Below are positions 1 through 4,310 of a stretch of 7,209 bases of DNA, in pieces (the stretch's first letter is position 1; each line of letters opens with the position of its first letter). Made by a program: the position numbers and the translations under genes. A model generated the notes under the pieces. That model saw only the letters and a list, made by a program, of their open reading frames with translations. It did not search any database and had not been told where the DNA came from. The DNA is from CAURMH01 sp963525745 (lineage in GTDB: Bacteria > Pseudomonadota > Gammaproteobacteria > Enterobacterales > Pasteurellaceae). The stretch covers positions 1 through 7,209 of the forward strand of contig CAURMH010000060.1 of NCBI GenBank assembly GCA_963525745.1, read 5' to 3'.

Positions 1-103
1 TTTGAAGGAATGTGAATGGCGTTTTAATCACAATGAAATAAAATCTCAAATTTCCTTTTTGAAACAATTGATTAAGGGGAGTTTAGTTATCTAGTACAGC
101 CCC
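1..103 (+). mobile_element. Right end of an IS1016-like (IS1595-family) insertion sequence, cut by the window edge
   Basis: The segment holds the last part of a transposase gene and ends at GCCCC (99-103). Read from the outside inwards, the terminus is GGGGCTGTACTAGATAAC, which matches my recollection of the GGGGCTGT-type terminal repeats of the IS1016 group found in Haemophilus and Neisseria. Only the end downstream of the transposase is present. Elements of this family usually make 8-bp target duplications, which would make AAAAACAA (104-111) the right copy; the left copy lies outside the window, so this cannot be confirmed. The stop codon of the transposase sits inside the terminal repeat. 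Confidence 0.72.
2..94 (+). CDS. IS1595-family (IS1016-like) transposase, C-terminal 30 residues
   Basis: The frame starting at position 2 is open to the left edge and ends at TAG (92-94), giving 30 residues. It begins LKECEWRFNH and ends KQLIKGSLVI. A motif of the form E(C/S/T)E(F/W)RFNH close to the C-terminus is typical of ISXO2-like DDE transposases of the IS1595 family. The catalytic part would lie upstream, outside the window, so I cannot say whether the gene is intact. The family and position are supported by the terminal inverted repeat that follows immediately. The short length limits certainty, but motif and repeat together make chance unlikely. Confidence 0.7.
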   Translation: MKECEWRFNHNEIKSQISFLKQLIKGSLVI

Positions 104-128
104 AAAAACAATTTAATTCGATGATTCC

Positions 129-156
129 TTGTAAAAAAATCCAAAACGCCTAGACT
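129..156 (+). promoter_or_regulatory. Weak promoter candidate for thiDE
   Basis: TTGTAA (129-134) and TAGACT (151-156) are separated by 16 bp and each matches four of six consensus bases of a sigma-70 promoter. It is the best pairing I see between the IS end and thiDE. Nothing resembling a TPP riboswitch (no CUGAGA loop, no CUGGAUAAU-type conserved core) is present between the IS end and the gene. Outward transcription from the IS is an alternative source of expression. Confidence 0.25.
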
Positions 157-250
157 AAATCCACTTGCCGGATGGATTCTCATCGAGGTGAGTATGGTCG
201 ATGATCAACAAGGCAATCGCCATATCATGTCGCAAACTTTTTATTTTTCG

Positions 251-259
251 ACCGCACTT
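251..259 (-). repeat. DNA uptake signal sequence (USS) copy
   Basis: ACCGCACTT on the plus strand is AAGTGCGGT on the minus strand, the 9-bp core of the Haemophilus-type uptake signal recognised during natural transformation. This copy lies in the spacer upstream of thiDE. The flanking T-rich run TTTTTCG is the usual extended context of the signal. Confidence 0.85.
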
Positions 260-299
260 TTATTTCGCCAAGCTTAGGTTTCCCTTTGCTCAAACTTAC

Positions 300-303
300 G
301 GAG
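300..303 (+). promoter_or_regulatory. Ribosome binding site that fixes the thiDE start
   Basis: GGAG, six bases before the ATG at 310, selects that codon over an in-frame ATG at 286. The 286 start would add eight residues (beginning MLKLTEFT) not expected ahead of a ThiD fold and has no comparable site in front of it. Confidence 0.7.
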
Positions 304-309
304 TTTACT

Positions 310-1830
310 ATGTCTTCCGCGCATTCTTTTCCCATTGTTTGGACGATCGCCGGTTCCGATTGCTGCGCCGGCGCCGGCTTGCAAGCCGATTTACATACCT
401 TTCATGATTTTAATGTTATCGGAAATTCTATCGTCAGCGCCGTCACGGCGCAGCATCCTCACGGTGTATTATCCGTTACGACGGTCGACGAAGAAACCTA
501 CCGCCGGCAATTTGAAGCGTTGTTGATTCAGGGGTTTCCGGATGCCATAAAAATCGGTTTGCTGTGCAATGGCACACAAATTGCCTTATTGGCTGAAACG
601 ATTAGGTATATCCGCGCCCATTCAAGCAAACCGGTATTTGTCGTGTACGATCCCGTTGCGACGGCAAGTAGCGGACAAAAATTGTCCGATGTCACGACGC
701 TGCTACCAAAAATAAAAACGCAACTTCTTCCCTTGATCGATCTTCTTACGCCGAATGCGCATGAGCTCGCCCGACTGACTATGCTGCCCGAAAACGCAAT
801 CAGGAACGAAGAACAAGTGATTCGTTGTGCCGATTTACTGCGTGAATTAGGGGTGAAAGCGATTTTGGCGAAGGGCGGACATTTTACATTTACGGAAAAT
901 GAAATTTGTGACTACTTAATTGAAGAATCCGGTGTAAGCCGTTTTTATCACCCGCGAATTGACAGCGTCAATACGCATGGAACAGGTTGCACGCTTGCGG
1001 CGGCAATTGCGGCGATGTCGGCGAAAGGATTTCGTCTGCAAGATAGCGTAACGGTTGCCGTAGCTTATTTACAGCAAGGATTGCGCAATTCATCACCACA
1101 CGGACAGACCGCCTTAGCATCGGTAAAACATTCGGGCTATCCGGTTCGACGCCATGATTTTCCACGCACCGACCTGATGGATTTCCCATTGACTTTGCCG
1201 AAACAGCCGTTTGCGGCGACGGAACAAAAATTGGGATTGTATCCCGTCGTCGACAGTGTTGTCTGGATTGAAAAGCTGATTCACGCCGGCGTTAAAACCT
1301 TACAAATTCGTCTTAAAAATCAACCGCACTTTGAAACAGAAGAACAAATTAAACGGGCGATTGCGCTTGCAAGACAACATCAAGTGCGGTTATTTATTAA
1401 TGATTATTGGCAATTGGCGGTTAAATACGGCGCTTACGGCGTCCATTTAGGACAAGAGGATTTGGCCACGGCCGATTTAACCGCTATTCAGCAGGCGGGA
1501 TTACGTTTAGGGGTTTCGACACACGGTTATTTTGAAATGATGCGTGTTTTTGCGTTGCGCCCTTCTTATATTGCCTGCGGGCCAATTTTTCCAACGGCAA
1601 CGAAAGTCATGCAAACGCTACCGCAAGGCGTCCAAAATTTAATACGCTATGTTACGTTGGCAGAGGGCATTCCTACCGTCGCCATCGGCGGCATTAAGCT
1701 CATGGATTTTCCGTCCGTCTTGGCTGCAGGTGTCGGAAGTATTGCGGTAGTCAGCGCAATTATGCAAGCGGAAAATTGGCAAAGTGCGGTCGAAAAAGGG
1801 CGGATTTTCTTTAACCGCCCTGAGTGCTGA
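310..1830 (+). CDS. thiDE: Bifunctional HMP/HMP-P kinase and thiamine-phosphate synthase (ThiD-ThiE fusion)
   Basis: This 506-residue protein makes thiamine phosphate in the cytoplasm. The ThiD half phosphorylates hydroxymethylpyrimidine and its phosphate; the ThiE half joins HMP-PP to thiazole phosphate, releasing pyrophosphate. Residues 8 to about 270 are a ribokinase-fold ThiD: GSDCCAGAG (15-23), GLQADLHTF (23-31), LLTPNAHEL (145-153), KGGH (188-191) and NTHGTGCTL (221-229), whose Cys227 lies at the expected catalytic cysteine. Residues about 305-506 are ThiE of the enterobacterial type: QIRLKN (332-337), FINDYW (362-367), HLGQEDL (379-385), GVSTH (401-405), GPIFPTATK (424-432), AIGGI (458-462) and GSIAVVSAI (476-484). 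A linker of about 35 residues joins them. Most enterobacteria carry the two activities as separate proteins. No other thiamine gene is in the window; the upstream neighbour is an IS end. The gene runs tail to tail into the phosphatase gene, and its last codons contain that operon's terminator. I see no plus-strand terminator after it. Confidence 0.93.
   Translation: MSSAHSFPIVWTIAGSDCCAGAGLQADLHTFHDFNVIGNSIVSAVTAQHPHGVLSVTTVDEETYRRQFEALLIQGFPDAIKIGLLCNGTQIALLAETIRYIRAHSSKPVFVVYDPVATASSGQKLSDVTTLLPKIKTQLLPLIDLLTPNAHELARLTMLPENAIRNEEQVIRCADLLRELGVKAILAKGGHFTFTENEICDYLIEESGVSRFYHPRIDSVNTHGTGCTLAAAIAAMSAKGFRLQDSVTVAVAYLQQGLRNSSPHGQTALASVKHSGYPVRRHDFPRTDLMDFPLTLPKQPFAATEQKLGLYPVVDSVVWIEKLIHAGVKTLQIRLKNQPHFETEEQIKRAIALARQHQVRLFINDYWQLAVKYGAYGVHLGQEDLATADLTAIQQAGLRLGVSTHGYFEMMRVFALRPSYIACGPIFPTATKVMQTLPQGVQNLIRYVTLAEGIPTVAIGGIKLMDFPSVLAAGVGSIAVVSAIMQAENWQSAVEKGRIFFNRPEC
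1323..1331 (-). repeat. DNA uptake signal copy inside thiDE
   Basis: An exact ACCGCACTT within the ThiE half, covering codons for residues Q338 to F341. It is paired with an oppositely oriented copy 50 bp downstream. The codons lie just after the conserved QIRLKN strand, in a region where family members vary. Confidence 0.85.
1382..1390 (+). repeat. DNA uptake signal copy inside thiDE
   Basis: An exact AAGTGCGGT encoding Gln-Val-Arg (358-360), immediately before the conserved FINDYW motif. It is followed by TTATTTATTAA, the AT-rich tract typical of the extended signal. Together with the copy at 1323-1331 it forms an inverted pair. Confidence 0.85.
1782..1790 (+). repeat. DNA uptake signal copy at the 3' end of thiDE
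   Basis: An exact AAGTGCGGT, continued by CGAAAAA as in the extended uptake signal. It encodes Ser-Ala-Val (492-494) of ThiDE and sits directly beside the terminator hairpin of the opposing operon. Confidence 0.85.
1793..1820 (-). terminator. Intrinsic terminator of the phoH-ybeY-phosphatase operon, inside thiDE
   Basis: Read on the minus strand, GGGCGG (1820-1815), an 11-base loop, CCGCCC (1803-1798) and then TTTTT (1797-1793) form a GC-rich hairpin followed by a T run. It starts 22 bp beyond the stop of the phosphatase gene. On the plus strand the hairpin has no T run after it, so it should act for the minus-strand operon only. It lies entirely within thiDE coding sequence. Confidence 0.7.
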
Positions 1831-1842
1831 ATGTTTGACGAA

Positions 1843-2625
1843 TTAGGCAAAAACCGCGTCTAAAATCAACGCAATGCCGTCTTCATTATTGGACGCGGTC
1901 ACCCGTTTGGCGATTTGTTTAATGGCTTCCGGCGCATTGCCCATGGCGATGCCCAAACCGACATTTTGTAACATATCAATGTCGTTATAATTGTCGCCGA
2001 ATGCCAAACATTCTTCCATTTTGACATTGAAATAGTTTTCCAAGAAACGCACCGCATTGCCTTTTGTCGCCGATTTGTGCATGACTTCCAAAAAATTATC
2101 AAGGGAGCGGCAAACGTTTAAATTGGGAAATTCGGCTTTGAGGCGATGTTCAATGGTGATGATTTCGTCGGCGTCGCCGATAATTTGAATTTTATGCGGC
2201 GAATAAACCATGCTTTCGTCGTAAGGATCAATTTGAATTCCGGTCACCCCTCGTTCAAAAATAACCCATTTATTGTTCACATCGCGCGCGACGCAATCAT
2301 TGTCGGTATAATAATTTACGCCTAATGCCGGATGGCGTATTAATATACGATTAATGGCTTGCACATCTTCCGCCGGAATATTTATCGAATAAAGTGCATT
2401 TAAATTGTGATCTAAAATCAACGCGCCGCTAAAGGCGACAATCACATTGCAATTTTCAATTTTCTTGGCATAAGGCAAAATGCCGAGTGGCGAGCGGGCG
2501 GAAATCGGCACAAAAGGAATGCCTTTTTTCGTGATACGTTGAATCGCCTTTAAGGTTTTAGGGGAAATTTTGTGATCCGAGGTTAATAGCGTGCCGTCAA
2601 AATCACTGAATATGGCTTTATACAT
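1843..2625 (-). CDS. Cof-type HAD-superfamily (IIB) phosphatase
   Basis: This 260-residue protein is a soluble Mg-dependent phosphatase of the Cof/YidA group, which act on small phosphorylated metabolites such as sugar phosphates; the substrate here cannot be read from sequence. All four HAD motifs are present: DFDGT (8-12) with nucleophile Asp8 and Asp10, Ser42 in PISARS, Lys188 in SATKGN, and GDNYND (210-215) with metal-binding aspartates. The region between motifs II and III (about 80-185) is the C2-type cap. An in-frame ATG at 2676 exists, but it lies inside ybeY, whereas the ATG at 2625 has a GGAG site five bases upstream and starts the fold directly (MYKAIFSDFDGT). It follows ybeY by 16 bp and is probably the last operon gene. 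From memory, H. influenzae has the same ybeY-phosphatase pairing (HI0004/HI0003). Confidence 0.9.
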   Translation of the reverse strand: MYKAIFSDFDGTLLTSDHKISPKTLKAIQRITKKGIPFVPISARSPLGILPYAKKIENCNVIVAFSGALILDHNLNALYSINIPAEDVQAINRILIRHPALGVNYYTDNDCVARDVNNKWVIFERGVTGIQIDPYDESMVYSPHKIQIIGDADEIITIEHRLKAEFPNLNVCRSLDNFLEVMHKSATKGNAVRFLENYFNVKMEECLAFGDNYNDIDMLQNVGLGIAMGNAPEAIKQIAKRVTASNNEDGIALILDAVFA

Positions 2626-2630
2626 AATGG

Positions 2631-2634
2631 CTCC
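2631..2634 (-). promoter_or_regulatory. Ribosome binding site that fixes the phosphatase start
   Basis: On the minus strand GGAG (2634-2631) is followed by CCATT and then ATG (2625-2623). It lies in the 16-bp gap after the ybeY stop codon, so translation can restart as ribosomes leave ybeY. Confidence 0.65.
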
Positions 2635-2641
2635 AAATTTT

Positions 2642-3112
2642 TTAAGGTAATTTTTCCGATAAATAAGGATCCGCAAAGCCCAGTTTCTGTATAATTTGCG
2701 TTTCTAACCCTTCCATTTCTTCCGCTTCGTCGTCTTGCATATGATCATAGCCCAACAAATGTAAACTGCCGTGCACCACCATATGCGCCCAATGCGCCAT
2801 TAGCGGTTTTTCTTGTTCTGCCGCCTCACGTTCCACCACTTGGCGACAAATCACCAAATCGCCTAATAGCGGTAATTCCACTTCATCAGGACATTCAAAA
2901 GGAAATGAAAGCACGTTAGTCGGGCGATCTTTGCCGCGATAAGTTAAATTTAAGTCGTGGCTTTCCGCTTCATCCACAATACGCACGGTCATTTCTATAT
3001 TATCGCTTTCCGGCCGCACCGCTGCCGTCGCCCATTCTGTGATCTGCGCTTCGGTCGGTAAACCGTCGGTATTTTCGCAGACGATTTGCAAATCAATTAA
3101 CATATTCCCCAT
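2642..3112 (-). CDS. ybeY: Endoribonuclease YbeY (rRNA maturation and ribosome quality control)
   Basis: This 156-residue cytoplasmic protein belongs to the UPF0054 family of single-strand-specific, zinc-dependent endoribonucleases needed for 16S rRNA 3' end maturation and, with RNase R, decay of defective 70S ribosomes. The metal site HGSLHLLGYDH is complete, with His114, His118 and His124. The conserved Arg59 stands in TYRGKDRPTNVLSFP (57-71), followed by LGDLVIC (83-89). The length is normal for the family, and the central part closely resembles the H. influenzae protein as I remember it. The ATG at 3112 is chosen because AGGAGG lies five bases upstream; a second ATG at 3103 is less well placed. 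The gene starts 9 bp after phoH and its binding site overlaps the phoH stop, suggesting coupled translation. Confidence 0.96.
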   Translation of the reverse strand: MGNMLIDLQIVCENTDGLPTEAQITEWATAAVRPESDNIEMTVRIVDEAESHDLNLTYRGKDRPTNVLSFPFECPDEVELPLLGDLVICRQVVEREAAEQEKPLMAHWAHMVVHGSLHLLGYDHMQDDEAEEMEGLETQIIQKLGFADPYLSEKLP

Positions 3113-3117
3113 GGAAT

Positions 3118-3123
3118 CCTCCT
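3118..3123 (-). promoter_or_regulatory. Strong ribosome binding site of ybeY, overlapping the phoH stop
   Basis: On the minus strand AGGAGG (3123-3118) overlaps two bases of the phoH stop codon TAG (3124-3122) and lies five bases before the ybeY ATG. It is the strongest ribosome binding site in the window, and terminating phoH ribosomes would reach it directly. Confidence 0.75.
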
Positions 3124-4195
3124 AAAACGTGTCTAAAATCGACCGCGCTTTTTCACGTTCGGCGTTACGTTGCGCCGCCCATTCTTGTCGGCGAAGCTCA
3201 TCTTCCGCTTCCCAGGTTTCATAAGCCTGCACGACTTTCGCTACGACAGGATGGCGCACAATGTCTTTGCTATCAAAATAATTAAAGCTCAATTCCGGCA
3301 CGTTTTCCAAAACGTCAATGGCATGACGCAAACCGGATTTTGTACTGCGCGGCAGGTCGATTTGCGTAATATCGCCGGTAATGACCGCTTTAGAATTAAA
3401 CCCGATACGCGTGAGGAACATTTTCATTTGTTCAATGGTCGTATTTTGACTTTCATCCAGAATAATAAAACTGTCGTTTAACGTGCGTCCGCGCATATAA
3501 GCCAACGGCGCAATTTCGATCACATTGCGTTCCATCAATTTTTGCACGCGTTCGAATCCAAGCATTTCAAACAACGCATCATAAAGCGGACGTAAATACG
3601 GTTCGATTTTTTGCCCTAAATCCCCCGGCAGAAAGCCTAATTTTTCACCGGCCTCTACGGCCGGTCGCGTTAATAATAGGCGACGAATTTCCTGTCGTTC
3701 TAAGGCTTCCACTGCAGCGGCAACGGCCAAAAACGTTTTTCCCGTGCCGGCCGGCCCAATGCCAAAACTAATATCGTGGGTGAGAATATTGTGTAAGTAC
3801 TGAAGTTGATTTACGCCGCGTGGTTTAATCATACCGCGCTTGGTTTTGATTGCGGTGTTGTAAACATGGCTTTCCATGCGTTCCGGTTCCGCTTGCGACA
3901 ACATTCGACTTTCCTGCAACGCCATATGAACATCTTGCAAATCCAATTCTTTCACCTTGCCTTTAATCGGCGCGGTGTCGAGATATAAATCTTGAATTAA
4001 TTTAACCGCACTTCGACTCAATTTTTCGTGGTGCGGTTTGGGATTTTCTTCATTTGATTTAATGGTAAACGTAAAATTGTTGCGGGAAATTTCAAGGTTG
4101 AATTCTTTTTCGATAAGTTTAAGGTGATCGTCAAAAGCGCCGCAGAGCGATTGTAACCGCGCATTGTCTTGCGGTTCTAGCGTAAAAGTCGTCAT
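3122..4195 (-). CDS. ybeZ: PhoH-like ATPase (YbeZ)
   Basis: This 357-residue cytoplasmic P-loop ATPase of the PhoH family is encoded beside ybeY in many bacteria and is thought to work with YbeY in RNA metabolism; its exact activity is not settled. The PhoH domain spans about 125-330, with Walker A GPAGTGKT (147-154), TRPAVEAGEKLGFLPGDL (176-193), Walker B FIILDE (243-248) and SKAVITGD (268-275). The N-terminal part (1-110) is less conserved and contains an uptake signal. The tail from about 330 is charged and probably helical. The ATG at 4195 is chosen because TLEPQDNARL (5-14) matches the usual YbeZ start. An open frame continues to an ATG at 4306, but its 37 extra codons read through the gshAB terminator stem. 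No strong ribosome binding site precedes 4195. It is the first gene of the minus-strand operon. Confidence 0.93.
   Translation of the reverse strand: MTTFTLEPQDNARLQSLCGAFDDHLKLIEKEFNLEISRNNFTFTIKSNEENPKPHHEKLSRSAVKLIQDLYLDTAPIKGKVKELDLQDVHMALQESRMLSQAEPERMESHVYNTAIKTKRGMIKPRGVNQLQYLHNILTHDISFGIGPAGTGKTFLAVAAAVEALERQEIRRLLLTRPAVEAGEKLGFLPGDLGQKIEPYLRPLYDALFEMLGFERVQKLMERNVIEIAPLAYMRGRTLNDSFIILDESQNTTIEQMKMFLTRIGFNSKAVITGDITQIDLPRSTKSGLRHAIDVLENVPELSFNYFDSKDIVRHPVVAKVVQAYETWEAEDELRRQEWAAQRNAEREKARSILDTF
3142..3150 (-). repeat. Degenerate uptake signal near the phoH 3' end
   Basis: ACCGCGCTT differs from the uptake core by one base and keeps the flanking GA and T-rich context (TTTTTCACG). It encodes Lys-Ala-Arg near the C-terminus of the PhoH-like protein, in a different reading frame from the other coding copies. 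It may be a decayed or incipient copy. Confidence 0.4.
4005..4013 (-). repeat. DNA uptake signal copy inside phoH
   Basis: An exact ACCGCACTT on the plus strand. In the phoH frame it encodes Ser-Ala-Val within RSAVKL (61-66), in the variable N-terminal part. A partial complementary copy, GTGCGGTT, lies at 4031-4038, making an 8-bp inverted repeat with AACCGCAC (4004-4011). Confidence 0.85.
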
Positions 4196-4229
4196 TAAAT
4201 TTGTAGGAATGCGTTTTAATTGGCGGTAT

Positions 4230-4235
4230 TTTATA
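4230..4235 (-). promoter_or_regulatory. Possible -10 element for the phoH operon
   Basis: On the minus strand TATAAA (4235-4230) lies between the gshAB terminator and the phoH start, 34 bases before the ATG. It matches five of six consensus bases, but no convincing -35 box stands 16-18 bp upstream. Because a strong terminator precedes the operon, some promoter here is expected; this is the best candidate. Confidence 0.3.
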
Positions 4236-4249
4236 TGAATTACGGGAAA

Positions 4250-4298
4250 TTTAAAATCGGGTTTCAAGAATAACAATAAAGTGAAACCCGATTTTAAA
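4250..4298 (-). terminator. Intrinsic terminator after gshAB
   Basis: The 16-base arms 4250-4265 and 4283-4298 are perfect complements around a 17-base loop. The stem has a GC-containing core (ATCGGGTTTC) flanked by AAA and TTT tracts, so on the minus strand the hairpin ends in a T-rich stretch. It begins 12 bp after the gshAB stop. The symmetric A/T flanks could also stop plus-strand transcripts. Confidence 0.75.
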
Positions 4299-4310
4299 AT
4301 AAACAAACGA

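Noticed and set aside
201..407. A 68-codon plus-strand frame over the spacer and the thiDE start
   Set aside because: Its translation is rich in Phe and Arg with no recognisable fold, it overlaps thiDE in another frame, and it lacks a ribosome binding site.
2626..2676. A 17-residue longer start for the Cof-type phosphatase
   Set aside because: It would overlap the end of ybeY, whereas the ATG at 2625 has a good ribosome binding site and begins directly with the HAD nucleophile strand.
3170..3481. A 103-codon plus-strand open frame opposite phoH
   Set aside because: It is antisense to the strongly conserved PhoH domain and its translation shows no family features; it is a shadow of the real gene.
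4196..4306. A 37-residue N-terminal extension of the PhoH-like protein starting at 4306
   Set aside because: It reads straight through the perfect stem of the gshAB terminator, has no ribosome binding site and does not resemble the YbeZ N-terminus, which begins at 4195.
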